Shown here: positions 27,192-36,280 of the stretch, piece after piece
Layout of the letters: every line of letters begins with the position of its first letter
Position numbering within the stretch: the first letter of the stretch is position 1
Source: Paenibacillus solani
GTDB lineage: Bacteria > Bacillota > Bacilli > Paenibacillales > Paenibacillaceae
Direction: 5' to 3'
Length of the DNA stretch: 64,000 nucleotides
NCBI RefSeq assembly: GCF_001277345.1
Contig: NZ_LIUT01000008.1
Location: 719,920-783,919, forward strand
Made by a program: the position numbers and the translations under genes
The notes under the pieces: model-generated
What the model was told of the DNA's origin: nothing
The model's input: the letters and a program-made list of their open reading frames with translations, nothing else
Databases searched by the model: none

Positions 27192-29375
27192 GTGTCTTTT
27201 CGTTTATCTGTAATAATACCGGTCTATAATGTCGAGGACTATATTGAAGAATGTTTAAATTCAATTGTTAACCAGACTATTGGGATCGACCAAATTGAGG
27301 TTATCTTGATTAATGATCACAGTACAGACAACAGTATAAGTATTGCGGAACTATACGCCGACAGGTACGACTCAATCAAAATCGTTCATCACAAAAGAAA
27401 CATGGGGTCGGGAATAGCGAGAAATACCGGCCTAAATATGGCTACTTCTCAATTGATTGCCTTTATTGATGCCGATGATTATATAACAGATAACACCTTC
27501 GAAATGGCTATTGAAAGCATGGAACTTACAAATAGCGATTTGTTCATCTATGAGTATGAGTATTTTAGCCCTTCGAATAAAGCTTATCCAAGAAACCCCT
27601 CTGCGCAATTATTCGCGGATACCCAAATCGTTAAAGATATAAGAGAGTTTCCGGAAATTATTTTTGCTACCTCTGTATGTAATAAGGTCTTCAAAAGAGA
27701 GTTGATTGGAGATTTAAAATTTACTGAATCCCGTATTGAGGATGTAATGTTTTCAACAATAACTACATTTCTTGCAAGAAAAATTTATATTAGCAACAGA
27801 TGCAAATACTTCTATCGGAAGCGTGAAGAGAGCAACTCGAAGACAGATGAATATTATAGTAATAAAGAGAGTTACCTAGATCATCTGAATGTTAATATAC
27901 AAATGCATGAATTGATCAATGAATATCCTGAATATAAGGAGCTAATCGATTGGTTCAACATTCGGTCGTTGCATCCTTTTATTTATAATATGGTGAATCA
28001 ATCTTTCTTCACTTTGAAAGAAAAGCGTGATTATTTTTACAAATCAAAAGAGGTGTTTACGGGTATTAGTTCGGAAACTATAGAAAGGTTAGAGAAGCCG
28101 ATTTCAAAATATATTGTCAAATCAACACAAAAGAACTCTTTTTCATTGTTTTTTTCGACAAAAAACTCCATTAAATTATATAATGGAATAAGAAAGCGAT
28201 TACCCTTGATTCAAAAAGTCAATAAAGCAGCCTTGCTGGGGCTTTGTCTTGTTGCTTCTTTCTTTTATCGTTTCAATAGTAAATATCGCAATATATGGCT
28301 TGTGTGTGAACGGGGTTATGAGGCAGGGGATAACGGATATAGCTTTTTCAAGTACTTGTGTCAGAATCATCCTGAAATCCATGCGTTCTATCTCATGGAT
28401 TACTCTAACCAACAGGATTTCAATAAAGTAAATTCTATAGGCGAAGTTATCCAATATGGAAGTTTCAAACACAAAATATTGTTTATTTTGGCCAAATATC
28501 TAGTAACTGCTCATCGTGGAACCATTGAACCATGGAATTATCAGCAATACAAGAGATTTTGTGGATTCCTGTCGAAAAATCAGAAGTACATCTTTCTTCA
28601 ACATGGAATTACGAAAGATGATGTAAGCAATGTGCTTGGACGGAAGCAGACTTCTTTTGATCTGTTTATTACAGGAGCAAAACCGGAGTTTGATTATATT
28701 AGTTCGACCTTCGGGTATCATAATGGCGAAGTGGTTTATACGGGATTTGCTAGATTTGATGATTTACACTCATTTAAAATTAAAAAGCAAATATTATTCA
28801 TGCCCACTTGGCGAAAAAAATTAGCTTGGTCTAACATTTCAGATAGGGCAGAGATGTTTAAAAATACTGATTATTTTCGTTACTATCAGTCGCTTCTTTC
28901 TAATGAAGAACTGATTCGAGTATTAAATCAAAGCGGGTATCAATTAGTTTTTTATCCGCATCACGAAATGCAACAATTTGTTGATTGCTTTTCGACTAAC
29001 GCAGAACATATCTTAATTGGAAATAAGGAAAGATTTGATGTTCAAACATTGCTTAAAGAATCTTCAGTTTTAATTACTGACTATTCCAGCGTTTTTTTTG
29101 ATTTTGGGTATATGGGGAAGCCCGTTGTATATTATCAATTTGATTCGGTTGACTTCTTCCAAACACATTATAAGCGGGGGTATTTCAGTTATCAAAGTGA
29201 TGGATTTGGTCCAGTTTTCTCCGAAGAGCAAGAAATCATTGATTATATAAAATTCTTAGTTAATTCAAACTTTCAGATAGAAGATAAGTATCGTCAAAGG
29301 ATAGAGCGTTTCTTCACCCTTAAAGACCAAAATAATTGTGAAAGAATATTTCAATCCATTATTCAATTGAAATGA
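27192..29375 (+). CDS. bifunctional GT2 glycosyltransferase / TagF-like glycerophosphotransferase (copy 1)
   Basis: 727 residues, GTG start with AGGGG upstream. Residues 1 to about 240 are a GT-A family 2 glycosyltransferase (LSVIIPVYNVEDYIEECL, NDHSTD, catalytic DAD at 93-96). A linker of about 130 residues follows. Residues about 380-725 form a CDP-glycerol glycerophosphotransferase domain of the TagB/TagF family (Glyphos_transf), with FLQHGITKDD (His near 470), YPHHEMQQ (near 590) and LITDYSSVFFDF (near 627). The predicted product would have a sugar added by the first half and glycerol phosphate, or a related polyol phosphate, by the second. The gene follows wzt by 11 bases and belongs to the same operon. 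Confidence 0.9.
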   Translation: MSFRLSVIIPVYNVEDYIEECLNSIVNQTIGIDQIEVILINDHSTDNSISIAELYADRYDSIKIVHHKRNMGSGIARNTGLNMATSQLIAFIDADDYITDNTFEMAIESMELTNSDLFIYEYEYFSPSNKAYPRNPSAQLFADTQIVKDIREFPEIIFATSVCNKVFKRELIGDLKFTESRIEDVMFSTITTFLARKIYISNRCKYFYRKREESNSKTDEYYSNKESYLDHLNVNIQMHELINEYPEYKELIDWFNIRSLHPFIYNMVNQSFFTLKEKRDYFYKSKEVFTGISSETIERLEKPISKYIVKSTQKNSFSLFFSTKNSIKLYNGIRKRLPLIQKVNKAALLGLCLVASFFYRFNSKYRNIWLVCERGYEAGDNGYSFFKYLCQNHPEIHAFYLMDYSNQQDFNKVNSIGEVIQYGSFKHKILFILAKYLVTAHRGTIEPWNYQQYKRFCGFLSKNQKYIFLQHGITKDDVSNVLGRKQTSFDLFITGAKPEFDYISSTFGYHNGEVVYTGFARFDDLHSFKIKKQILFMPTWRKKLAWSNISDRAEMFKNTDYFRYYQSLLSNEELIRVLNQSGYQLVFYPHHEMQQFVDCFSTNAEHILIGNKERFDVQTLLKESSVLITDYSSVFFDFGYMGKPVVYYQFDSVDFFQTHYKRGYFSYQSDGFGPVFSEEQEIIDYIKFLVNSNFQIEDKYRQRIERFFTLKDQNNCERIFQSIIQLK

Positions 29376-29386
29376 GTGGGGGGTTC

Positions 29387-30196
29387 ATGGAACAACAAAT
29401 AATTCCTGATGTTTCGGTTATAATTCGTACTTATCGACGACCAACATTATTAACAAGAGCATTAACAAGTCTAGTTAATCAAGAATACAAAAAATTTGAA
29501 GTAATAGTCGTTGAAGATGGTCCTCCTATATCTAAGGAAATTATAAAAAAATTCAATAATTTAAATATTAAATATATATCTACAAAGACTCACATAGGGC
29601 GATCTGCAGCTGGAAATAAAGGTTTAGATGTGGCGACTGGGAAGTATATAAATTTTTTAGATGATGATGATATTCTTCAACCTGATCATATACAAATTTT
29701 ATCTAGTGAGTTAGATGCACATCCAGATATTTGTGCTGTTCATTCATCATCAATAGAAAGGAAAGTAATTTATGAATCGTATCAACCTCTTAGGGTAAAA
29801 ACTAGGAGTGAAAAATATAGTTACTCAAGTCCATTAAATAAACAAGAAATATTTTATAGGAATATGTTTCCTATACAGGCGGTGATGTTTCGAAGAAATC
29901 TATTTCTAAATTTCGGGGGATTCGATGAAAAACTAGAATATTTAGAAGATTGGGACTTGTGGATCAAGTATAGCTTGCACGGTCAATTCTTGTTTATAGA
30001 TAGAATTACCTCAATTTATCATATTCCTGGAAAAAAAAGTGAACTTCGAGCCCGAAAGAAGATATTTAAAAGATATGAAGTGAATATTCTAAGTAAATAC
30101 ACAGATTATATTAGCATTAACAAAATAAAATCACCAAGCATTTTTAATAAGATGTTAAAAAAGTTAAGGGAAATAGTAAAAGCAAACTCATTATAA
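29387..30196 (+). CDS. GT2 family glycosyltransferase
   Basis: 269 residues from the ATG at 29387, which lies just after a GTGGGGGG ribosome site; a first ATG at 29372 overlaps the stop of the previous gene but precedes that site. It is a single GT-A family 2 domain: VSVIIRTYRRPTLLTRAL, VVEDGPP, the DDDD acid cluster near residue 90, and an acceptor-side ED pair (LEDWDLWIKYSLHG). Sugar donor and acceptor cannot be told. It sits between the two GT2-TagF fusions and the bases are visibly AT-rich, as in its neighbours. Confidence 0.88.
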   Translation: MEQQIIPDVSVIIRTYRRPTLLTRALTSLVNQEYKKFEVIVVEDGPPISKEIIKKFNNLNIKYISTKTHIGRSAAGNKGLDVATGKYINFLDDDDILQPDHIQILSSELDAHPDICAVHSSSIERKVIYESYQPLRVKTRSEKYSYSSPLNKQEIFYRNMFPIQAVMFRRNLFLNFGGFDEKLEYLEDWDLWIKYSLHGQFLFIDRITSIYHIPGKKSELRARKKIFKRYEVNILSKYTDYISINKIKSPSIFNKMLKKLREIVKANSL

Positions 30197-30242
30197 TGAA
30201 TATGTATTCAGTATTATACGATTATAGATTTGAGGGGTAAAA

Positions 30243-32915
30243 TTGAAAGAAGAGATAAGTAATAAGTTCTTATTTTCTATTATTATGTCAGTTTATAATG
30301 TAGAAAATTATATTGACGAGGCAGTAGAAAGTATATTAAATCAAACCCTAGATTTTTCAAAACATGTACAGATTATCTTTGTGAATGATGGGAGTACAGA
30401 TTCTAGCGGTAAGATATGTGAAATGTATAAAGACAAGTTTCCTAATAATATTGTATACATTAATAAAACTAATGGCGGGCTTAATAGTGCTAGGAATGAA
30501 GGATTGAAATATGTAAAAGGTAAATATATTAATTTTTTTGATCCAGATGACGTTTTGTCAAACAATACGCTGTTAGAGGTTTTTAATTTTTTTAATAAAA
30601 ATTTCAATAGTATTGATGTTGTTTCTATTCCAATGATTTACTTTGGCGGGAGAACTGGAGATCATCCCTTGAATTTTAAATTCAAGAAAACAAGAGTGAT
30701 AAATATAAATGAAGAGCCAGATAAAATCCAACTATCAATGGCAAGTTCATTTGTAAAAATAGAAGCGATAAAAAAATATAGGTTCGATGAAAATTTGACT
30801 GTTGGAGGAGATGATACTGAGTTATTAAATAAAATTCTTCAAGAAAAATTTGCATATGGTGTAATTAGTACAGCTAAATATCATTATAGAAGAAGAATAG
30901 ATAATTCTTCAAATACACAATCAGGACATTTATTGAAGGAGTGGTACTCACAATATCTTAAGAATTTTTCAATAAATACAATTGATTATTCTATTGAATT
31001 ACTAGGTTATGTTCCACTATATATTCAAAACGTAGTTATGTATGATTTGCAGTGGAGATTTAATATCTCCTTCGTAAATAATATTTTAATAGATGATGAA
31101 TTTGCTGAATTTATAAGTTACTTAAAAAAGGCACTATCATATATTGATGACCAAGTTATTTTAAAACAAAAGTATATTAATATACATAGAAAAAAATATA
31201 TTCTGGAACTAAAATATGATAAACCATTTACTCAATTAATTGATTATATATATACGAATGATAACGTATGCATATATTTTAAAAATGAATTGTTATGTTC
31301 ATTAAAGAATCAATCTATATATTTTGATTTCATTGAAATGAACAAGAATGAATTATATATAGAAGGTTTTTTTGGTTCATTATTTGATAATAGTGCTGTA
31401 AAGATATTCTGTGAAGTTAATCACGAAAAAATCAAAGTAAATACAGTAAATAGAGAAACCAGCAATATTTATACTCTTAACTCTCTTGTTAAAGAGTATT
31501 ATGGATTTAAAGTCAATATTCCTGTTCACTTGCTTGAAGAAAAGGCAAAGATAAAAATGTTCGTTGAAATAAATAAAGTAACAGTTCCAATTGAAATAAA
31601 TTTTAATAGATTCGCAAGATTATCCTCTATCACAGATAAAAGCTATATATCATTAAATAATGAGTACTTAGCAACTTATGATAAATATAATTGTGAGCTT
31701 TTGTTGGAAAAGTATGCATATCCTAGTCGGTTGAAGAAAGAGTTAGGCTTTCTAAGATCTTTATATAAAATGAAAGTGCCTAATTATAAAAAAGTTATAT
31801 TGGCTAGACTTTTCTACTTTTTGTGCAGCGCATTTCTTAAAAAAGAAACATGGCTTTTTATGGATAGAGTTGATAAGGCAGATGATAATGCGGAACACTT
31901 ATATAGATATACCAAGTTACAAAAAGTAAATGCAAAGATTTATTATGTTATACGGGGAGATGTAAAAGATTATTCTCGTTTAAAGAAAGAGTTCAATATC
32001 GTTAAATTTGGTTCTTATAGACATAAATTAAAGCATTTATTATCTAGCAAGGTGATTTCATCACACGCAGATGAATGGGTTATTAATCCATTTTTGGGGA
32101 CATTAGAGTATTATCAAGATCTATTTAACTATAAATTTATTTTTCTACAACATGGGATAATAAAAGATGATATGTCCTCTTGGTTAAATAAATATAATAA
32201 AAATATTAAATTATTTATTACGTCGTCTAAGAATGAATATGAATCAATACTAAATAATTCGTATGGATATACTAGTAATGAGGTATCCCTAAGTGGTTTA
32301 CCTAGATACGATAGTTTAATTAATCAAAATGAAAAGCAAATCTTAATTATGCCTACATGGAGAAAAAGTATTGTTTGTGAGTTAAATCAACTGACAGGAA
32401 TTCGGCCATACAATGAGTCTTTTAAAGACACAGAGTATTTCAATTATTATAATAAATTAATAAATGATGAAAGAATACTTACGATAGCTAGGGATAAAGG
32501 TTATAAATTGCTATTTTTCCCTCATCCTAATATTCAGCAGCAAATTAAAGATTTCCACAAAAATGATTATGTTAAATTTGTTGATTACGACGTTTCTTAT
32601 CAAGAACTTTTTAACAAATCGAGTTTATTAGTTACTGATTTCTCTTCTGTGTTTTTTGATTTTGCATATTTGAAAAAACCGATATTATACTTTCATTTTG
32701 ATGAAAATCATTGGGGTAATGGTTATTTTGATTATGAGAAAATGGGTTTTGGGGAAGTATGTAATAATTATGAGGTTCTTGTAGAAAAAATTGTTCAATC
32801 TATAAAAAATGACTGTATTATGTCAGATAAATATATTCAACGAGTAGATGACTTTTATTCGTTTACTGATAATCGCAACTCTGAAAGAAATCTAAACTTA
32901 ATTAAAAATTTATAA
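30243..32915 (+). CDS. bifunctional GT2 glycosyltransferase / TagF-like glycerophosphotransferase (copy 2)
   Basis: 890 residues. The start is TTG at 30243 with GAGGGG six bases before it. The order is the same as in the 27.2-29.4 kb protein: GT2 domain at 1 to about 240 (FSIIMSVYNVENYIDEAV, FFDPDD near 98), a long linker that here reaches about residue 540, and a TagF-type domain at about 550-885 with FLQHGIIKDD (near 632), FPHPNIQQ (near 758) and LVTDFSSVFFDF (near 796). The two are paralogues, but the linker differs by some 160 residues, with a beta-rich part at about 350-440 that might bind the growing chain. The gene is the most AT-rich in the window, a sign of transfer. Confidence 0.9.
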   Translation: MKEEISNKFLFSIIMSVYNVENYIDEAVESILNQTLDFSKHVQIIFVNDGSTDSSGKICEMYKDKFPNNIVYINKTNGGLNSARNEGLKYVKGKYINFFDPDDVLSNNTLLEVFNFFNKNFNSIDVVSIPMIYFGGRTGDHPLNFKFKKTRVININEEPDKIQLSMASSFVKIEAIKKYRFDENLTVGGDDTELLNKILQEKFAYGVISTAKYHYRRRIDNSSNTQSGHLLKEWYSQYLKNFSINTIDYSIELLGYVPLYIQNVVMYDLQWRFNISFVNNILIDDEFAEFISYLKKALSYIDDQVILKQKYINIHRKKYILELKYDKPFTQLIDYIYTNDNVCIYFKNELLCSLKNQSIYFDFIEMNKNELYIEGFFGSLFDNSAVKIFCEVNHEKIKVNTVNRETSNIYTLNSLVKEYYGFKVNIPVHLLEEKAKIKMFVEINKVTVPIEINFNRFARLSSITDKSYISLNNEYLATYDKYNCELLLEKYAYPSRLKKELGFLRSLYKMKVPNYKKVILARLFYFLCSAFLKKETWLFMDRVDKADDNAEHLYRYTKLQKVNAKIYYVIRGDVKDYSRLKKEFNIVKFGSYRHKLKHLLSSKVISSHADEWVINPFLGTLEYYQDLFNYKFIFLQHGIIKDDMSSWLNKYNKNIKLFITSSKNEYESILNNSYGYTSNEVSLSGLPRYDSLINQNEKQILIMPTWRKSIVCELNQLTGIRPYNESFKDTEYFNYYNKLINDERILTIARDKGYKLLFFPHPNIQQQIKDFHKNDYVKFVDYDVSYQELFNKSSLLVTDFSSVFFDFAYLKKPILYFHFDENHWGNGYFDYEKMGFGEVCNNYEVLVEKIVQSIKNDCIMSDKYIQRVDDFYSFTDNRNSERNLNLIKNL

Positions 32916-32933
32916 ATTAGGGAGAGAATTATT

Positions 32934-33866
32934 ATTAAAGTAATGGTTACAGGTGGTGCGGGGTTTATTGGATCTCATATTGTAGATTTATTATTACTTA
33001 ATCAATACGATGTTGTTGTTATTGATAATTTATCTACAGGTAGAAGAAGAAACTTGGATAAAAAAGTTAAATTTTATCACATTGATATACGTAGCGAAGA
33101 AATTAATAATATATTCCAAAAGGAAAAACCGGATTATTTAATTCATCATGCGGCTCAAATTAAGGTTCAGACATCAATAGAGAATCCTAAATTAGATGCG
33201 GATATTAATATTATGGGGACACTAAATTTGTTGGAAGCTGCTATTAGATCAGGCGTGAAAAAGATTATATACCCTGCGTCTGCAGCCATATACGGGGAAC
33301 CGTGTTATTTGCCAATTGATGAAATGCACCCAATTAAAATGTGTTCGGGATATGGTGTATCGAAACAAATAGTCGAAAGCTATTTAAATGTATATAAAAG
33401 AATCCATGGTTTAGACTATGTTTCTTTGCGGTATTCTAATGTTTATGGCCCTAGACAAAATTCTTCAGGAGAAGGGGGGGTTGTGTCCGTTTTTGTTGAC
33501 AAGCTACTCCATAATGAATCTCCCAAAATATATGGAACAGGAGAACAGTCAAGAGATTTTATATACGTTGGAGATGTGGCCAAAGCTAACTTACTGGCTC
33601 TAGAAAGTGAAATAGAAGAAGGTATTTTTAACGTTTCTAGCAATCAAAGTATAACAATTAGTTCATTATTAGAAAAAATTCAAAGTGCTACAAATTGTTT
33701 TAAAGATCCAGTATACAAAAATGAAAGGGAGGGAGATATCAAACACTCCCTTATGTGTAACTTGAAAATCAATAATTATTTGGGGTGGAAACCACAAGTA
33801 GATATAGATGAGGGAATCAAGAGTACAGTAAGTTATTATTTGATTAATTCAGGAGTATCCGTTTAA
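32934..33866 (+). CDS. NAD-dependent nucleotide-sugar epimerase/dehydratase (GalE-like)
   Basis: About 310 residues of the short-chain extended family. It has the N-terminal NAD motif VTGGAGFIGSH, the S-A-A-I-Y-G serine region, and YGVSK with catalytic Tyr140/Lys144. It epimerises or dehydrates a UDP- or dTDP-sugar for this glycan. The start is unusual: AGGGAGAG (32919-32926) is seven bases from ATT at 32934, which gives an N-terminus (M/I)KVMVTGGAGF as usual in the family. The first ATG, at 32943, lies 17 bases after the site and would cut the first strand. The gene is in the AT-rich part; base composition changes sharply right after it. The exact sugar cannot be told. Confidence 0.85.
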   Translation: MKVMVTGGAGFIGSHIVDLLLLNQYDVVVIDNLSTGRRRNLDKKVKFYHIDIRSEEINNIFQKEKPDYLIHHAAQIKVQTSIENPKLDADINIMGTLNLLEAAIRSGVKKIIYPASAAIYGEPCYLPIDEMHPIKMCSGYGVSKQIVESYLNVYKRIHGLDYVSLRYSNVYGPRQNSSGEGGVVSVFVDKLLHNESPKIYGTGEQSRDFIYVGDVAKANLLALESEIEEGIFNVSSNQSITISSLLEKIQSATNCFKDPVYKNEREGDIKHSLMCNLKINNYLGWKPQVDIDEGIKSTVSYYLINSGVSV

Positions 33867-33934
33867 GTATCATTAATTCATGTAAGGGGTTTATTTGTGT
33901 ATATTTATTTTGTTTTGAATAAAAGAGACGCTAT

Positions 33935-34678
33935 ATGAAAGCCATTATCCTAGCAGGCGGGACAGGTTCCCGCCTTTATCCTTTAACCAAAGTCACCAAT
34001 AAACATCTCCTCCCGGTCGGTAAGTATCCCATGATTTTCCACCCTGTCTTTAAACTGAAGCAAGCAGGCCTTACGGATATCCTCATCGTTACCGGAAAAG
34101 AACATATGGGGGATGTCGTAAACCTCCTTGGCAGCGGAAGCGAGCTTGGTGTCAGCTTCACTTATAAAGTCCAAGATGAAGCTGGCGGGATTGCGCAAGC
34201 ACTCGGTTTAGCAGAACAATTTGTTGGTAAAGAACAAATGGTTGTTATCTTAGGCGATAATGTATTTGTTGATGATATTTCTCCTTATACATCCAACTTC
34301 CGAGAACAGAAAACTGGGGCGAAAATTTTGATCCAACAGGTCGCTGATCCAACCAGATTTGGAGTGCCTGAGCTTCAAGAAAATCGAATTATTTCAATAG
34401 AAGAAAAACCGCAGCAACCAAAGTCTAATTACGCCGTAACGGGAATATATATGTATGATCATTCGGTTTTTGATATTATCAAGACATTGAAACCGTCAGC
34501 TCGTGGCGAACTGGAAATTACAGACGTAAACAATGCATATATTGAACGAGGCGAGCTTACTTTTGATGTGCTCCAAGGCTGGTGGACGGATGCGGGGACG
34601 CATGCATCGCTTGCTCGTGCCAATGAATTGGCTAGAGATATTCGATTCGGTGATGATTTTGGAAAACTCAAACTGTAG
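33935..34678 (+). CDS. rmlA: glucose-1-phosphate thymidylyltransferase
   Basis: 247 residues. It makes dTDP-glucose, the first step to dTDP-L-rhamnose. The nucleotide-binding loop GGTGSRLYPLT lies at 8-18; VILGDNVF and the IEEKP motif follow, and the end has GGWTDAGTHASL-like residues (GWWTDAG). This is the shorter (about 245-residue) RmlA form common in Bacillales, without the C-terminal extension of the E. coli enzyme. It begins the rmlACBD block, which has near-normal base composition, unlike the genes before it. Its ribosome site (AAAAGAGAC) is weak. Confidence 0.95.
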   Translation: MKAIILAGGTGSRLYPLTKVTNKHLLPVGKYPMIFHPVFKLKQAGLTDILIVTGKEHMGDVVNLLGSGSELGVSFTYKVQDEAGGIAQALGLAEQFVGKEQMVVILGDNVFVDDISPYTSNFREQKTGAKILIQQVADPTRFGVPELQENRIISIEEKPQQPKSNYAVTGIYMYDHSVFDIIKTLKPSARGELEITDVNNAYIERGELTFDVLQGWWTDAGTHASLARANELARDIRFGDDFGKLKL

Positions 34679-34696
34679 TTAGGGAGGAATAAAATA

Positions 34697-35245
34697 ATGA
34701 TCGTAACTCCTTTAAAACTAGCAGATGCTTATGTACTTGAACCGGTGGTCCACGGCGATCACCGGGGTTTTTTTATGGAGAGCTACAACGATTCACTATT
34801 TCAGCAGCACGGCATTTCGTATAACTTTATTCAAGATAACCAATCTTTATCCGCTGAAGCAGGTGTTCTACGGGGGCTTCATTATCAGCTCAATCCTAAG
34901 GCTCAAACCAAACTGATACGTGTTCTTACAGGAGCTCTATATGATGTTATCGTAGATATCAGAAAGAGCTCGCCTACCTTCGGTCAGTGGGTTGGTGTTA
35001 TATTAAGCGAGTATAACAAGCGGCAGCTGCTTGTTCCAAAGGGTTTTGCTCATGGCTTTTGCACGCTCGTACCCCATACCCAGGTTCTGTATAAAGTTGA
35101 TGAATATTATTCCCCCGAGAATGACCGCGGCATATTATGGAATGATTCGGCTTTGGGAATTGATTGGCCGACGACGAATCCGGTTCTATCGGATAAAGAT
35201 CGGACGCACCCACTGCTAGAAGACGCAGAGATGAATTTTGACTAG
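34697..35245 (+). CDS. rmlC: dTDP-4-dehydrorhamnose 3,5-epimerase
   Basis: 182 residues, a cupin-type epimerase. It turns dTDP-4-keto-6-deoxyglucose into the L-rhamnose precursor, step three of the pathway. The family segments are DHRGFFMESYN, RGLHYQ (catalytic His), YDVIVDIRKSSPTFGQWVGV and PKGFAHGFCTL. The ATG has AGGGAGG nine bases before it. It lies 18 bases after rmlA and 12 before rmlB, in a compact operon. Confidence 0.96.
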   Translation: MIVTPLKLADAYVLEPVVHGDHRGFFMESYNDSLFQQHGISYNFIQDNQSLSAEAGVLRGLHYQLNPKAQTKLIRVLTGALYDVIVDIRKSSPTFGQWVGVILSEYNKRQLLVPKGFAHGFCTLVPHTQVLYKVDEYYSPENDRGILWNDSALGIDWPTTNPVLSDKDRTHPLLEDAEMNFD

Positions 35246-35257
35246 GGGGCAATGAAA

Positions 35258-36280
35258 ATGAAGCTTCTTGTTACTGGCGGTGCCGGTTTTATAGGCAGTA
35301 ACTTTATTTTATATATAATGCAGCAGTATCCCGATTACCAGATCGTGAATATGGACTCCCTTACCTATGCAGGTAATCTGGAAAACTTGAAATCAGTTGA
35401 GGGAAATCCGAATTACACATTCGTACAAGCAGACATTGCAGATAAACAGGCGGTCGATGCAATTTTTCAACAAGGTGTCGATGTAGTTGTTAACTTTGCG
35501 GCGGAATCACATGTGGATCGGAGTATTCTGGAACCTGAGATCTTCGTGAACACTAATGTGTTAGGTACACAAGTCCTCCTAGATGCATCCAAGAATTATG
35601 GTGTAACGAAATTTGTCCAGGTATCGACAGATGAAGTCTATGGGACCTTGGGTGAAACTGGGCTATTCTCAGAGACGACCCTACTCGCACCGAACAGTCC
35701 GTATTCGGCCAGTAAAGCGGGTGGCGATTTGCTTGTAAGAGCATATCATGAGACCTTTGGTCTGCCGGTGAACATCACCCGCTGTTCGAATAACTATGGT
35801 CCATACCAATTCCCCGAGAAGCTGATCCCACTTATTATCTCTCGGGCGCTGAACGACGAATCTTTGCCAATCTACGGGGATGGTCTGAATATCCGGGACT
35901 GGCTGTATGTAGAAGATCATTGCAGTGCGATTGATCTCGTTATTCATCAGGGCAAGATCGGTGAAGTTTATAACATCGGGGGCAATAACGAACGAACAAA
36001 TCTGCACATCGTAACGACTATTCTGGAAGAGCTCGGGAAACCGGAATCCTTGATTACCTTCGTGGCGGATCGTCCAGGACATGATCGACGTTACGGTATT
36101 GATCCTTCGAAGATCACGAATGAGCTAGGCTGGAAACCGAGACATAACTTTGAGACTGGCATTAAGGAGACGATTCGCTGGTACTTGAATCATAAGGATT
36201 GGTGGACTCGAATTCAATCCGGTGCTTACCGGGAGTACATGACTCAGCAGTACGGAAAGCGGTTGGGTGAGCCTGAATGA
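35258..36280 (+). CDS. rmlB: dTDP-glucose 4,6-dehydratase
   Basis: 340 residues. It converts dTDP-glucose to dTDP-4-keto-6-deoxyglucose with bound NAD. Shown by VTGGAGFIGSNF, the loop SYSASK-type motif (NSPYSASKAGGD with catalytic Tyr/Lys), STDEVYGTLGE and the RCSNNYGPYQFPEKLIP stretch. The ATG at 35258 is preferred over that at 35252: AGGGGG (35244-35249) has normal spacing only to the second. The stop overlaps the rmlD start (ATGA). Confidence 0.96.
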   Translation: MKLLVTGGAGFIGSNFILYIMQQYPDYQIVNMDSLTYAGNLENLKSVEGNPNYTFVQADIADKQAVDAIFQQGVDVVVNFAAESHVDRSILEPEIFVNTNVLGTQVLLDASKNYGVTKFVQVSTDEVYGTLGETGLFSETTLLAPNSPYSASKAGGDLLVRAYHETFGLPVNITRCSNNYGPYQFPEKLIPLIISRALNDESLPIYGDGLNIRDWLYVEDHCSAIDLVIHQGKIGEVYNIGGNNERTNLHIVTTILEELGKPESLITFVADRPGHDRRYGIDPSKITNELGWKPRHNFETGIKETIRWYLNHKDWWTRIQSGAYREYMTQQYGKRLGEPE

